A stretch of 39,590 nucleotides of DNA from an uncultured Eubacteriales bacterium (GCA_949292795.1 CASFBR010000055.1:1-39590); one strand, 5' to 3'; counted from the first letter of the stretch, positions 15,315 through 25,212 are shown. Notes: generated by a model not told the origin, from the letters alone. Numbers and translations: made by a program.

Positions 15315-17033
15315 TCAGGATATAAGATACGGCAGAACATTTTCATAAATTTCTTTCATGACCGGAGCCGCGATAGTGCCGCCGTAATAGGCTCCTTCCG
15401 GCTCATCGATCAATATAATGCCGATCACCTGCGGGTCGTCTGCCGGCGCAAATCCGAGAAACGATGCGATATATTTGCCGGACCCACGGGGAAGCTTCTG
15501 TGAAGTGGCGGTCTTTCCGCCGATACGATAGCCCTCAATGTAAGCTTTATTCCCGGTACCCTCCGATACAACCTTTTCAAGCATCATTTTCAGCGTTTCG
15601 CACGTTTCTTCCGATATACCGCTGTCGGAAACCTCATATTGAAACGCTTCCACATCCGAGCCATCGGCGCTTACTGTGCGCACGGCAAAATGGGGCGTCA
15701 CCAGCTCGCCGCCGTTGACGATTGCGCTGACCGCCCTTAAAAGCTGCATCGGCGTAATCTGAAACGACTGGCCAAAGGAAATGGTGGCCAGCTCTACCGC
15801 ACCGATATTTTCCTTTTTATGCATGATCGACGCGGATTCTCCGGGGAGATCGACCCCGGTCTTTTCAAACAGGCCCAGCTTTTCAAAATAATCATACATC
15901 GCATCTGTGCCGGCTCTGGCGCCCACGTCAATAAATACCGGATTGCAGGAATTCATAAAGCCCTGAAGAAAGGTCTGCGCTCCGTGTCCGCCCGTCTTAT
16001 GGCAGCGGATGCGCCGGTCCTCCACGATTTTAAAGCCCGGGCAAAAAAACGCATCGTCTAACCGGACGGCCTTTTCTTCAAGAGCCGCTGTCGCCGTAAT
16101 GATCTTAAACGTCGACCCCGGCTCATAAGTGTCATTAATGCTTGCGTTGCGCCACATCTGATTCAGCTTGTCGTTATCGCTTAAATCAGCCAGAGCTTCA
16201 TCCGCCGCGATTGCCCCGGTCAGTACATACGGTTCATTCAGGTTAAATTCCGGCGCATTGACCATCGCATAAATCTCACCATTCTGGGGATTCATCAGCA
16301 CGATGGATACCCCTTTGGCAGCTTTTTGCTCCAACATCTTATCGGCAATCTGCTGGCACCATGCCTGTATATTATAATCCAGGCTGATATATAAATCGCT
16401 GCCGTTTTCCGGCTCGATCCGCTTTTCTGCCGTATTTTCAACCTCTAATCCACGCACATCCGTCGTTGTCAGTATCGCACCCGCTGTACCGGCAAGATAT
16501 TCATCATACTTAACCTCCAGCCCGATAATTCCCTGGTTGTCAGCACCGGTAAAGCCAAGAACCTTCGAGGCCAGCTGACCGTATGGATAATACCGGGCAT
16601 AATCTTCATCAACATTGACGCCATCCAGCTTATAGCTGCGGATTTCATCCCCCACAGACTTGGGAACGTTGGAGCGTATCTTCTCAATGGAGCTGACCTT
16701 TTCCACGCGCTCCCGAACGAAAGCTTCGTCCAGCTTGAGTGTCTCTGACAGTACCTTGATGACCCTTTCGGGGTCCGTAATCTGATTATGGATGACAGTC
16801 ACCGTGCACACCAACTGATTGTCTGCCAGGACGACGCCGTTTCGGTCAAGGATACGCCCCCTGGCCGCCTTGATCACCCGCTCCCGCTCATGAAGGTCCT
16901 CCGCCCGTTCCTCGTAATAGCCGGACTGGGAAATCATCAGGAAACAAAGCCACGCTGACAGGACGGCCGCAATAACCAACAGTATCCACATAAAGAGCCG
17001 GATTTTTTTCCGGTGATAAAAAAGTACCGACAC
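15315..17033 (-). CDS. Class B penicillin-binding protein, SpoVD-like
   Basis: DD-transpeptidase that cross-links peptidoglycan. The 572 aa hold one N-terminal membrane helix (about 11-34), a PBP dimerisation domain (about 57-200, with RGRILDRNGVVLA), and a transpeptidase domain with S307TFK, SCN (362-364) and the third motif as KTA (507-509) instead of the usual KTG. There is no PASTA domain. A second class B PBP gene ends 60 bp upstream, as in spore formers with paired ftsI and spoVD. The call as the sporulation paralogue is inferred from the pairing, and the two could be swapped. Confidence 0.88.
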   Translation of the reverse strand: MSVLFYHRKKIRLFMWILLVIAAVLSAWLCFLMISQSGYYEERAEDLHERERVIKAARGRILDRNGVVLADNQLVCTVTVIHNQITDPERVIKVLSETLKLDEAFVRERVEKVSSIEKIRSNVPKSVGDEIRSYKLDGVNVDEDYARYYPYGQLASKVLGFTGADNQGIIGLEVKYDEYLAGTAGAILTTTDVRGLEVENTAEKRIEPENGSDLYISLDYNIQAWCQQIADKMLEQKAAKGVSIVLMNPQNGEIYAMVNAPEFNLNEPYVLTGAIAADEALADLSDNDKLNQMWRNASINDTYEPGSTFKIITATAALEEKAVRLDDAFFCPGFKIVEDRRIRCHKTGGHGAQTFLQGFMNSCNPVFIDVGARAGTDAMYDYFEKLGLFEKTGVDLPGESASIMHKKENIGAVELATISFGQSFQITPMQLLRAVSAIVNGGELVTPHFAVRTVSADGSDVEAFQYEVSDSGISEETCETLKMMLEKVVSEGTGNKAYIEGYRIGGKTATSQKLPRGSGKYIASFLGFAPADDPQVIGIILIDEPEGAYYGGTIAAPVMKEIYENVLPYLIS

Positions 17034-17093
17034 TTATCCTCCACCTATCTGCAATTTTATAATCTATTGTATGACAGGCTCTCAAAAGATATG

Positions 17094-19628
17094 TTACCCG
17101 CGCTCACCGGTATCGCTTTCGCCGCTCTCAGACGTATCGCTTTCCGATGTATCGCTTTCATTGCTCTCGGATGCGCCGCTTTCGGATGATTCATCCGCCG
17201 CATCGCCGGTTTCTTCTTCCTGCTTGGCCTTCTCTGCTTCCCGCTGCTTCTCGACCGTCTGGGCGCCGGGACGGGTATCGCTGCGCGCCTCCAAAGTATT
17301 GCGCACTCCAAGGTATTCCCAGATCACTTCATCCTTTTCCTCATCAGTCAGATGCGGCCACTGGAATGTCAGGCCTGTGCTGCTGTTTAAGCTGCTGCCG
17401 GAGCCGCCGTCTTTTCCATTATCCTGGCTGTCTTCGCCGCTCTCACCCGTTGCATCCCCACCGCTCTCAGAAGAAGCATCCGATTCGCCGCCTGCATCTG
17501 TCCCGGACTCTGAGGTTTCTTCGGTGCCTGCGGTCTCTTTTGTGTCTTCTTCTGTTTCCTGAGTTTCTTCGGTATCCGTATCGCTGCTGCTTCCATTATT
17601 TGGGAAAATCTGCATATACGGCAAAAGCTCCTCATAAATTTTCCGCGTCATGATCGTTGCCAGATAGGAAGAACCCTGATCCAACACCTGCGGCTCATCG
17701 ATGACCACATAAACGACCACCTGCGGGTCCTCCGCCGGAGCGCAGCTGATAAATGAAACGGTACATTTTCCATCTTCAATGGGCTTTTTCTCCGCTGTGC
17801 CGGTCTTTCCGCCAATGGTATAGCCGTCAATATAGGCCCCGCTTCCGGTACCCTGGGTCAGTGACCCGTCTGCCTCCACCTTGCCGACTGTCTTTAACAG
17901 CGTATCTTTAATCCATTCGCTTGTGGACTTTGAAACAGTCGTGCGCACAAGCTCCGGCTCAAAAGCCTCCACCGTACTGCCGGATTCCGTGGTAATTTCT
18001 TTAACTACATGGGGCTGATAATAGCTGCCGCCGTTCACAAGCGACGAAAATGCTGCAGCCACCTGAATGGCAGTCGAGCTAAAGCCCTGGCCGAAGGAGC
18101 AGGTCGCAAGCTCTACGGTACCCATTGTATCTTCGTAATAAAGAAGCGTATTCGCGCTGGCCTCTCCCGGCAGGTCGATATTTGTCAGCTGACCGAAATT
18201 AAAGTTTTCCTGTGCCTGGATAAATGAAGTTTTTCCAAGCTTTGCGCCGATCTGCATCATGGCATCATTGCATGACTGCATCAGCGCCTGGCTTAAATCA
18301 ACCATGCCGTGAACTCCGTTATCGCCGACACGGGTATAGCCGGCGCCGTCCTCAAACAGCTCCTCGCCGTCACAGTAAAACTCATCATCGGTTTTGACCA
18401 CATCGGCGTCCAGTGCCGCAGCTACTGTAAACAGCTTAGCCGTGGAACCGGGCTCATAGGCGTCTGAAATTGTAAAATTACGCCACAGCTCATTGTAACA
18501 GGTCATCACCTCATTATCGCTGTATTCTTCAAGCTCTTCGTCCGTATAATAATTGCTCAAATCTCTCGGCTCATTGAGATTAAAAACCGGATAGCTGGCC
18601 ATGGCAAGAATCTCGCCGCTGTTTGGGTCCATCACAATCACGGATGTATTCATACTGCCAATGGCTTCGTTAAATTCCCATATCTTTTCTTCAACGATCC
18701 TCTGGATATTCACGTCGATGGTCGTCATCACATTTTCACCGTTTGCCGGTGCAATGGTCGTGCGCTCCAAATCGCTCGTCCCGGTCAGATAACCGTATTC
18801 GCGGCCGTCTGTGCCATTTAAAACATCATTATACTGCTGCTCCACGCCATAGGTGCCCTCATTTCCGGCCACCGTAAAGCCGAGAAGATCGCAGGCCAGT
18901 GTATTATAGGGGTAGCGCCGCAGATAGTCATCCTCAAACCAGATACCTTTAACATACTGGCTTACTTCAAGATCGTCCTCATCCTCTGAATTGATCAGTG
19001 CGTAATAGGGTTCAATCTGCTCGTAGGTCAGCTGACGCAGCATCACGCGGTACCGGCTTTCCGGATTTTCTTCGATCAGGTCTTTAACCTCGCCGGAATC
19101 CAGGCCAAAATATTCCTCGAGCACATCCAGTGTCGGCTCTATACAGTCGCCTTCCTCTTCAACTTTAGAATTGGTCAGCACATAGGCATCAAGAACAAGG
19201 TTATACACTTTTTCGCTGGTTGCCAGCACAGTGCCGTTTCGGTCGGTAATATCCCCCCGCCGGTATGGGATCGTCGTACTTGTATAATTTAACTGGGACA
19301 ATACCTGGCGGCTGTACTGATCGCCGCTGGATATATTAATATAAGTAATTCTTATGATCAGGGCGGCCATCAGGGCAACCATGACGCCAAAAGCAATCAG
19401 AAGCTTCTGGCGGTTATTTCTCACAAACCGGCGGGGCGGGCGTTCATAATTTCTTTTTCGTCCGCGTATCCACCGCCCTTTTGAAATGCCCGGCGGCCGC
19501 ACAGATGTGCCCTGGCGGACCGTCCTGCGGCTTTTTGATGTCTTTTTCCTGCGCCTTTGCCGAAATTCCCGGATATTATCCCGATTGTCCTTTTGACCCG
19601 GGCGCCGGTATCTGTCATTTGGGCTCAT
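17094..19628 (-). CDS. ftsI: Class B penicillin-binding protein, FtsI/PBP2-like with long acidic tail
   Basis: Septal transpeptidase candidate, paired with FtsW. The 844-aa product has a long Arg/Lys-rich cytoplasmic N-terminus (1-75), one membrane helix (about 76-96), a dimerisation domain (RRGDITDRNGTVLA near 123), and a transpeptidase domain with S395TAK, SCN (452-454) and KTG (608-610). After about residue 675 comes a 167-residue outside tail rich in Ser, Glu, Asp, Gly and Thr, interrupted by a better ordered island (about 752-780, with FQWPHLTDEEKDEVIWEYL). The start at 19628 (MSPNDRYRR) has GGAGGAACT directly ahead; a reading from 19646 lacks this. No PASTA domain is visible. Confidence 0.92.
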   Translation of the reverse strand: MSPNDRYRRPGQKDNRDNIREFRQRRRKKTSKSRRTVRQGTSVRPPGISKGRWIRGRKRNYERPPRRFVRNNRQKLLIAFGVMVALMAALIIRITYINISSGDQYSRQVLSQLNYTSTTIPYRRGDITDRNGTVLATSEKVYNLVLDAYVLTNSKVEEEGDCIEPTLDVLEEYFGLDSGEVKDLIEENPESRYRVMLRQLTYEQIEPYYALINSEDEDDLEVSQYVKGIWFEDDYLRRYPYNTLACDLLGFTVAGNEGTYGVEQQYNDVLNGTDGREYGYLTGTSDLERTTIAPANGENVMTTIDVNIQRIVEEKIWEFNEAIGSMNTSVIVMDPNSGEILAMASYPVFNLNEPRDLSNYYTDEELEEYSDNEVMTCYNELWRNFTISDAYEPGSTAKLFTVAAALDADVVKTDDEFYCDGEELFEDGAGYTRVGDNGVHGMVDLSQALMQSCNDAMMQIGAKLGKTSFIQAQENFNFGQLTNIDLPGEASANTLLYYEDTMGTVELATCSFGQGFSSTAIQVAAAFSSLVNGGSYYQPHVVKEITTESGSTVEAFEPELVRTTVSKSTSEWIKDTLLKTVGKVEADGSLTQGTGSGAYIDGYTIGGKTGTAEKKPIEDGKCTVSFISCAPAEDPQVVVYVVIDEPQVLDQGSSYLATIMTRKIYEELLPYMQIFPNNGSSSDTDTEETQETEEDTKETAGTEETSESGTDAGGESDASSESGGDATGESGEDSQDNGKDGGSGSSLNSSTGLTFQWPHLTDEEKDEVIWEYLGVRNTLEARSDTRPGAQTVEKQREAEKAKQEEETGDAADESSESGASESNESDTSESDTSESGESDTGERG

Positions 19629-19754
19629 AGTTCCTCCATTTCTCATCCAAAGCGGCAGACCTCTCTATATCCAGACGCCTGCGCATATGCCGGATATACA
19701 AAACGAGGTTGTCGCTTATACCGCAACAGCCCCGCTAAAAGCTTTATCATATTA

Positions 19755-20324
19755 TCATTCGTCAGACTGAGGGATTTCTTTATACTGCTTCACATAGTCG
19801 TCGCCGGAGCCTGAATAGTAAATGATCTGATCCTGTGACGGATAATCCATACCGAGCGCAGTCGTCGCTGTCTCAAATACCGCTTCCAGATCGATCGCAT
19901 TGTTCAGACGCTCCTGGGTCGCCTGATTTTCATCAACCAGAGCCGTTAACTCGCTTTTCAGCGATGCGATCTTTTTATTTTGTGAGGTCATCTGACTTTG
20001 CAGGCTTAAATAATAAATGCACATCACTAATGTGGCCGCCACAGCAATCCCTAAAAATAACGTATATTTCAGGTCGATCTTGAGCACCCTGGCCCGGTTT
20101 TTCACCGCGATCGCCTGATTTTTTGCTCTGCGCGCTTCCCGTCTTTTCGCCTCCTGCGCTCTTTTTGCGCGCTCCCGGCGCACCTGCTCCCGCTGTCTGC
20201 GTTCCCTTTCCGTTTCGTAAGGAGCCGGTTCCAGTTTACGCACTGTATTTCCATCCACATATCCCATATTGTATGACGATGCCGGCCGGTAATGATGTCT
20301 GGCCGTCTGTCTGCTCTGTGGCAT
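19755..20324 (-). CDS. ftsL: FtsL-like divisome protein
   Basis: Small bitopic protein of the FtsQLB complex. The 189 aa have a long, very basic cytoplasmic part (about 1-85, rich in Arg, Ala, Glu), a single membrane helix (about 88-107) and an extracellular coiled coil (about 108-145, with LKSELTALVDENQATQERLNN), then an acidic end. The start at 20324 (MPQSRQ) has AGGAG 8 bases ahead, better than 20348. FtsL sequences diverge widely; the assignment rests on topology and on the place between rsmH and the PBP genes. The cytoplasmic part is longer than in many FtsL proteins. Confidence 0.82.
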   Translation of the reverse strand: MPQSRQTARHHYRPASSYNMGYVDGNTVRKLEPAPYETERERRQREQVRRERAKRAQEAKRREARRAKNQAIAVKNRARVLKIDLKYTLFLGIAVAATLVMCIYYLSLQSQMTSQNKKIASLKSELTALVDENQATQERLNNAIDLEAVFETATTALGMDYPSQDQIIYYSGSGDDYVKQYKEIPQSDE

Positions 20325-20353
20325 GTCCTTCACTCCTCTCATCGGCATAAGGC

Positions 20354-21298
20354 CTACTGTTCCATCTGCTTCATAAACACCCTCAGCTTTGCGCTTTTAG
20401 ACCGGGGATTTTCCTCCATCTCCTTGAGGGTCGGCAGTATTGGTTTTCGTGTAATAACTTTTCCTTTTGATTTTTTCCCGCACACACAGACCGGAAATCC
20501 CGGCGGACATTCGCAGGGGTTTTCATTCTTCTTAAAAATCGTTTTTACGATACGGTCTTCCAGAGAATGAAAGGTAATAATACATATCCTGCCGTTTTCT
20601 GCCAGAAGATCGATCATATCGTTGAGACTGTCCTGAAGCACTGCAAGCTCCTGGTTAAGCTCAATGCGTATTGCCTGAAACGTCTTTTTAGCCGGATGGC
20701 CGCCCGTGGCCCGCATCTTCATGGGGATGGCCGCTTTAATGACATCCGACAGTTCAAAGGTCGTCTCGATGGGCTTTTTCTGCCGTGCCAGGCAAATATG
20801 TCTGGCAATGTTTTTTGCAAACCGGTCCTCGCCAAAATCCCGGATAATGCGGTACAGCTCACGCTCGCTGTAAGTATTGACAATGTCTCTGGCAGTCATC
20901 TCCTGCCGCTGATCCATGCGCATATCCAACGGTGCATCCTCCCGGTAAGAAAAGCCTCTCTGGGCATTGTCAAACTGATAAGATGACACGCCAAGGTCTA
21001 AAAGAATCCCGTCGACCCGGTCAATTTCCATCTGCCACAGAAGATCTTTCATGTGGCAGTAATTACTGCGGACAACGGTTACCTTATCCCCAAATTCTGC
21101 CAGACGCTTTTTGCTGGCTTCAATCGCGGCTGCATCCTGATCAATGCCAATCAGCCGGCCACCGCTTCCCAGCCGTTTGCAAATGTGCCACGCGTGTCCG
21201 GCACCCCCGAGGGTTCCGTCCACATAAATCCCATTGCTCTTTATATCCAGATTTTCAATCACTTCATTCAGCATGATTGAGACGTGCTTAAATTCCAT
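20354..21298 (-). CDS. rsmH: 16S rRNA (cytosine-1402-N4)-methyltransferase RsmH
   Basis: SAM-dependent enzyme that methylates C1402 of 16S rRNA in the decoding centre. The 314-aa protein starts [15 protein letters not shown] and shows the SAM site [10 protein letters not shown] (28-37), [27 protein letters not shown], and the C-terminal [10 protein letters not shown] with a Cys-containing [13 protein letters not shown] segment. AAGGAGG directly precedes the ATG. It follows mraZ by 41 bp, the most conserved gene pair of the dcw cluster. Confidence 0.97.
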   Translation of the reverse strand: MEFKHVSIMLNEVIENLDIKSNGIYVDGTLGGAGHAWHICKRLGSGGRLIGIDQDAAAIEASKKRLAEFGDKVTVVRSNYCHMKDLLWQMEIDRVDGILLDLGVSSYQFDNAQRGFSYREDAPLDMRMDQRQEMTARDIVNTYSERELYRIIRDFGEDRFAKNIARHICLARQKKPIETTFELSDVIKAAIPMKMRATGGHPAKKTFQAIRIELNQELAVLQDSLNDMIDLLAENGRICIITFHSLEDRIVKTIFKKNENPCECPPGFPVCVCGKKSKGKVITRKPILPTLKEMEENPRSKSAKLRVFMKQMEQ

Positions 21299-21339
21299 GG
21301 TGCCTCCTTATAATATGTGCTGCCGACATCAGGATATTT

Positions 21340-21777
21340 TCAGAAGGTAATCCCAATATCTTCCATATGCTCCGCAATATTGTCCATATCTTCAATGTCC
21401 ACATCGCTGATTTTTTCCCAATTACTGCGGCTCCATATTTCGATGCGGCTGGATACACCAACAAGCACAGCATCTTTTTCCAGTCCGGCAAACTCCCGCA
21501 GCACGGACGGAATTAAAATTCTTCCCTGCTTGTCCACTTCACAGGAAGCAGCACCGGCAAGAAAAAAGCGGGAAAACTGACGGGCATCTTTTTTAGTCAG
21601 GGGCAATTCTTTTAATTTATCGGTGAACGCGATCCATTCTTCCATGGGATATACAAACAAACATCCGTCAAGTCCCTTGGTCACTACAAACTCGTCCCCA
21701 AGAGCCTCACGGAATTTCGATGGGACGATCAGCCGTCCCTTGGAATCTATTGTATGATTGTACTCACCGATAAACAT
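21340..21777 (-). CDS. mraZ: Transcriptional regulator MraZ
   Basis: DNA-binding regulator of the dcw operon. The 145-aa product contains two SpoVT/AbrB-like half domains with the paired signatures [14 protein letters not shown] (about 11-24) and [14 protein letters not shown] (about 79-92), and starts [15 protein letters not shown] as is typical. AGGTGAAGG precedes the ATG at 21777. It is the first dcw gene, behind promoter 21869-21897 and five 10-bp repeats (21811-21860) that are the likely MraZ binding site, so the cluster is probably autoregulated. Confidence 0.97.
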   Translation of the reverse strand: MFIGEYNHTIDSKGRLIVPSKFREALGDEFVVTKGLDGCLFVYPMEEWIAFTDKLKELPLTKKDARQFSRFFLAGAASCEVDKQGRILIPSVLREFAGLEKDAVLVGVSSRIEIWSRSNWEKISDVDIEDMDNIAEHMEDIGITF

Positions 21778-21810
21778 ACGCCTTCACCTGCCCCGGAAAA
21801 AATGGAATAT

Positions 21811-21860
21811 CTACCACGCTAATTCCATTTTCCTCCACTCTGTACCACTTTTCACCACTT
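21811..21860 (-). promoter_or_regulatory. Likely MraZ operator: five 10-bp direct repeats
   Basis: On the minus strand five consecutive 10-bp units read AAGTGGTGAA, AAGTGGTACA, GAGTGGAGGA, AAATGGAATT, AGCGTGGTAG. Four share a TGG at the same place and the fifth has it shifted by one. Published MraZ sites are direct repeats with a 10-bp period (TGGGN-N5 in E. coli, AAAGTGKN3 in mollicutes). The array lies from the expected start point into the mraZ leader, suited to repression. Confidence 0.75.
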
Positions 21861-21868
21861 ATGGTACT

Positions 21869-21897
21869 ATTGTATATTAATCCCGGGGATTTCGCAA
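21869..21897 (-). promoter_or_regulatory. Sigma-A promoter of mraZ and the dcw cluster
   Basis: TTGCGA (21897-21892) and TACAAT (21874-21869) are 17 bp apart on the minus strand, directly upstream of the MraZ repeats. The 439-bp mraZ-ychF spacer otherwise holds A/T-rich DNA (about 21900-22130), in which I see no gene, and the ychF promoter. Confidence 0.6.
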
Positions 21898-22145
21898 TAG
21901 AAAAATTGTTAAAAAATTTTTAATTTCCCTTGTTTTATCAATGTTTCCGCCGTTTTTTCCAGAACTTTCCAGCGCCAAAACAGGCCCCCAAAAAACACCG
22001 ATTCCCCACTTTGAGACTGTTTTTTAACAAAAATAAGATTACCGGCATGATATTTTTATCATTATTTTATTCATGATTTTTAATTTCATGCGATTTTGTG
22101 GAAAATTGTGGGATGAATCCCCACCGTCAAAAAAGAGATTGCGCC

Positions 22146-22175
22146 TTGTCAAGGGCGGGGCCAATGTGCTACACT
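22146..22175 (+). promoter_or_regulatory. Promoter of ychF
   Basis: TTGTCA (22146-22151), an 18-bp spacer and TACACT (22170-22175) with an extended -10 TG one base upstream. The start point near 22182 leaves a leader of about 35 nt. Confidence 0.6.
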
Positions 22176-22216
22176 GAACGTTGAGAATATTAATCTTTGA
22201 AAGGATGAAATAGAAT

Positions 22217-23314
22217 ATGAAATTAGGAATTGTCGGATTACCAAATGTCGGCAAAAGTACATTATTTAATTCCCTGACAAAAGCCGGAGCCGAGTCGGCC
22301 AATTACCCATTTTGCACCATTGATCCCAATGTCGGTATTGTTACGGTTCCGGATCACCGTCTGGATGATCTGGCCGCACTGTATGATTCTGCCCGTATCG
22401 TCCCGGCTGCCATTGAATTTGTCGATATTGCCGGACTTGTCAAGGGTGCATCCAAAGGTGAGGGCCTTGGAAACCAGTTTTTAAGCAATATCCGCGAAGT
22501 GGATGCCATCGTCCATGTCGTGCGCTGCTTTGAGGATTCCAACATTATCCATGTGGACGGCTCCATCAATCCGCTGCGGGATATTGAAACAATTAATCTG
22601 GAACTGATCTTTGCAGATATGGAAGTTATGGAGCGCCGCTACTCCAAGGTTTCCAGAGCTGCAAAAAATGATAAAAGCCAGGCTAAGGAAGCGGACCTTG
22701 TCAAACGTATCATCGACCATCTTGAGAGCGGCGCTCTGGCAAGAAGCTTCACACCGGCTGACGACGATGAAAAGGCACTGCTTGAGAGCTTTAATCTGCT
22801 GACCAATAAACCGGTCATCTATGCGGCAAATGTCAGCGAGGATGATCTTGCCGATGATGGTGCAGGCAACGCCTTTGTTCAGGAAGTCCGGGAATTTGCT
22901 GCCGGTGAAGGCTCGGAGGTATTTGTCATCTGCGCTCAGATCGAACAGGAAATCGCAGAGCTTGATGATGATGAAAAGAAGATGTTCCTTGAAGAACTCG
23001 GACTTAAGGAATCCGGGCTGGAAAAACTGATCAAAGCAAGTTACAGTCTCCTGGGGCTGATCAGCTATCTCACCGCCGGCCCGACAGAGACCCGCGCATG
23101 GACAATCCGCAAGGGGACAAAGGCGCCCCAGGCTGCCGGAAAAATCCACTCGGATTTTGAACGCGGCTTTATCAAAGCCGAGGTTGTCAGCTATGATGAT
23201 CTCATGGCCTGCCAAAGCTATACTGCCGCCAAGGAAAAAGGACTTGTGCGCATGGAGGGCAAAGACTACGTCGTAAAAGACGGCGATGTTGTATTATTCC
23301 GCTTTAATGTATAA
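22217..23314 (+). CDS. ychF: Obg-like ATPase YchF
   Basis: Universally conserved P-loop ATPase/GTPase of the Obg family that binds ribosomes; its precise role in bacteria is unsettled. The 365-aa product is full length: G1 GLPNVGKST (7-15), FCTIDPNVG, the G3 region [21 protein letters not shown], a coiled-coil insertion (about 130-200), the G4-like site in AANVSEDD (which favours ATP), and the C-terminal TGS domain ending [23 protein letters not shown] lies 11 bases before the ATG. It is divergent from the dcw cluster and followed by a degraded Uma2 gene. Confidence 0.98.
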   Translation: MKLGIVGLPNVGKSTLFNSLTKAGAESANYPFCTIDPNVGIVTVPDHRLDDLAALYDSARIVPAAIEFVDIAGLVKGASKGEGLGNQFLSNIREVDAIVHVVRCFEDSNIIHVDGSINPLRDIETINLELIFADMEVMERRYSKVSRAAKNDKSQAKEADLVKRIIDHLESGALARSFTPADDDEKALLESFNLLTNKPVIYAANVSEDDLADDGAGNAFVQEVREFAAGEGSEVFVICAQIEQEIAELDDDEKKMFLEELGLKESGLEKLIKASYSLLGLISYLTAGPTETRAWTIRKGTKAPQAAGKIHSDFERGFIKAEVVSYDDLMACQSYTAAKEKGLVRMEGKDYVVKDGDVVLFRFNV

Positions 23315-23362
23315 TCATCGAGCCGGGCAATATTCCTCCAGACCAGAAAGGTTGTGTTTTTT

Positions 23363-23587
23363 ATGCCATTACCAAAAGAACATTTACACACCATCGAAGA
23401 TATTTATAATTTACCTGATGGCCAGCGTGCGGAGCTGATCGATGGCGTGATCTATGATATGGCACCGCCAGGTCGGATTCATCAAAAAAAAGGAGCGGAA
23501 GATTCTGCGCAATATTTTTTCAGCGATACAGTAAAATCATGTATCTTTGCGGATTTAGAAATCTGCATCGAAAATTTATTAAAATAA
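23363..23587 (+). pseudogene. Uma2-family (DUF820) remnant with internal deletion
   Basis: A 74-aa frame. Its first ~40 residues (HTIEDIYNLPDGQRAELIDGVIYDMAPP) match the N-terminus of Uma2 restriction-fold proteins, usually near 190 aa. The last ~25 residues (FFSDTVKSCIFADLEICIENL) look like the C-terminal end of the same family. The core with the PD-(D/E)XK catalytic residues is absent, so the piece is best read as a gene that lost its middle in frame. AAAGG lies 11 bases before the ATG. A strong hairpin follows at once. Confidence 0.7.
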
Positions 23588-23599
23588 TGATGCTGTGTA

Positions 23600-23641
23600 A
23601 ATCGCAGTCATTTTCCCCCGATGGAGAAAATGGCTGCGATT
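23600..23641. terminator. Bidirectional terminator hairpin
   Basis: A 16-bp stem with one T-G pair (23600-23615 with 23626-23641, loop of 10), followed on the plus strand by GCATTTTTG. It lies between the convergent Uma2 remnant and thiN. Confidence 0.7.
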
Positions 23642-23725
23642 CATGCATTTTTGAAAATGTGTCACGAAAAAGTGTTTTCGTAAAGTCCTCCGGCTTTGCA
23701 GATACCATACGATGACGGGCACCGT

Positions 23726-24415
23726 TCAGTCCTTTGTCTCCAGCACTACCGCGATCCCCTCCTGCACGGTAAGCACGGCGCACTCCCCGGTAATCTCGTT
23801 GCTCACGCACAGGCTCTCGCCTTGCGAGACTGTATGATTGTTGAGGGGATACTTTACACCGGTAAGCGTCACGCCGGAAATTTCCGGTGTCAGAGGAATC
23901 AGGGAAACATATTTCCCAAAGCGTTGCTCTTTTTTAATGACCATGGTGCCCTGCAGCAGACAAAGCTTATTATGCCCATCGATGATCCACGCCGGGATTC
24001 CCCGGGAAAATGGGAGCTTAAGCATCGTAATATTGGCAAGTACATGATCCAGGCGGCTTCCCGTAGCTCCGAGAATCCATATACCATCTTCCTTTTGCAG
24101 ACAGCAGTCAGCTTCCAAATCCGGTGCGGCCTCCCAGAAGCGCATGGCAAGCTTCAACGCAATATCAGTATCGGTGTAGTCTTTTTCCGGGTTAAACCGG
24201 TGAATGTGCACATCCGTGTGCATATACTTTTCCAGTATATCCGGACGTACGGTATCAAAATCACCGACAATGTCCGTCAGAGACCTTAGCCCCATCCGGT
24301 CAGCCATCTCAAGGCCGCCGTCCACAGCAATCACCCGGTCAAAGTGCCGGCCGGCACAAAAGCCGGCCGCAAAGCGCTCATCGATAGCGCCGCCGGACAC
24401 AATCAGCACCATCAT
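23726..24415 (-). CDS. thiN: Thiamine pyrophosphokinase
   Basis: Transfers pyrophosphate from ATP to thiamine to form thiamine pyrophosphate. The 229-aa protein shows the family motifs [41 protein letters not shown] and [15 protein letters not shown], with a beta-rich C-terminal domain. AAAGGAG precedes the ATG at 24415, which overlaps the rpe stop (ATGA-type overlap), so the two are translationally coupled. It is the last gene of the priA-to-thiN operon; rpe-thiN adjacency is a common Firmicutes arrangement. Confidence 0.95.
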   Translation of the reverse strand: MMVLIVSGGAIDERFAAGFCAGRHFDRVIAVDGGLEMADRMGLRSLTDIVGDFDTVRPDILEKYMHTDVHIHRFNPEKDYTDTDIALKLAMRFWEAAPDLEADCCLQKEDGIWILGATGSRLDHVLANITMLKLPFSRGIPAWIIDGHNKLCLLQGTMVIKKEQRFGKYVSLIPLTPEISGVTLTGVKYPLNNHTVSQGESLCVSNEITGECAVLTVQEGIAVVLETKD

Positions 24416-25122
24416 AGCTGCTTCTCCTTTGCCGTTCCGGCAGCATCACTTTGAGCCTGTCTTTTTTCAAAAGCTGCAAAGGTGTCCAGAAAACGGCGGA
24501 CATTATCCTTAATCGAACCGTTAAAAACCTGCGAGCCGGCCACGATCACATTAGCCCCGGCTTCAAGAATCATATTCAAATTATCCGTGCTGATACCGCC
24601 GTCTACTTCAATATCCACATCCAGTCCACGCGCATCGATCATCTGTTTAAGCGCGCGGATTTTTCCGGTCATTGCCGGAATATACGTCTGCCCTCCAAAG
24701 CCCGGATTAACGCTCATCAGCAGCACCATATCCAGATCGTCAAGTACATAGTCCAGTACATTTAGCGGAGTCGCAGGGTTGAGCACAACACCAGCCTTTA
24801 ATCCCAGCGCCCGGATCGCCTGCACTGTACGGTGCAGATGTCTGCACGCTTCCGCATGAACGGTGATTATATCCGCTCCGGCCTCCTTAAACGCTTCAAG
24901 AAAACGCACCGGCTCTTCGATCATCAGATGCACATCAAATACTTTGTCTGTGCATTTTCGGATCGCCTGAATTACGGGGATTCCAAAGGAAATATTGGGG
25001 ACGAACTGTCCATCCATCACATCGATATGAATATAGTGGGCTCCGGCCTGATCTGCGGCTGCAACATCCGCTCCGAGATTGGCAAAATCTGCGGACAAAA
25101 TCGATGGTGCCAGTTTTAACAT
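24412..25122 (-). CDS. rpe: Ribulose-phosphate 3-epimerase
   Basis: Interconverts ribulose 5-phosphate and xylulose 5-phosphate in the pentose phosphate pathway; a metal-dependent TIM barrel. The 236-aa protein begins [17 protein letters not shown] and has [12 protein letters not shown] (metal-binding His and catalytic Asp), [32 protein letters not shown] and VDGGI. A longer reading to 25158 is rejected because GGAGGG lies directly before the ATG at 25122. It lies 90 bp after rsgA, in a gap holding an inverted repeat (25159-25209), and overlaps thiN. Confidence 0.97.
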   Translation of the reverse strand: MLKLAPSILSADFANLGADVAAADQAGAHYIHIDVMDGQFVPNISFGIPVIQAIRKCTDKVFDVHLMIEEPVRFLEAFKEAGADIITVHAEACRHLHRTVQAIRALGLKAGVVLNPATPLNVLDYVLDDLDMVLLMSVNPGFGGQTYIPAMTGKIRALKQMIDARGLDVDIEVDGGISTDNLNMILEAGANVIVAGSQVFNGSIKDNVRRFLDTFAAFEKRQAQSDAAGTAKEKQL

Positions 25123-25158
25123 ATTTTTTCCCTCCATCATTGGCAGCGTTAATGACAT

Positions 25159-25209
25159 AACCGTCCAGCCAGCCTGCGCAGTTCATACGCATTTTCTGAC
25201 TGAACGGTT
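25159..25209. repeat. Inverted repeat in the rsgA-rpe gap
   Basis: 14-base arms (25159-25172 and 25196-25209) pair with two G-U wobbles around a 23-base loop, which itself can form a TGCG/CGCA mini-stem. There is no T-run on either side, so it is more likely a processing or stability element than a terminator. Confidence 0.45.
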
Positions 25210-25212
25210 ACT

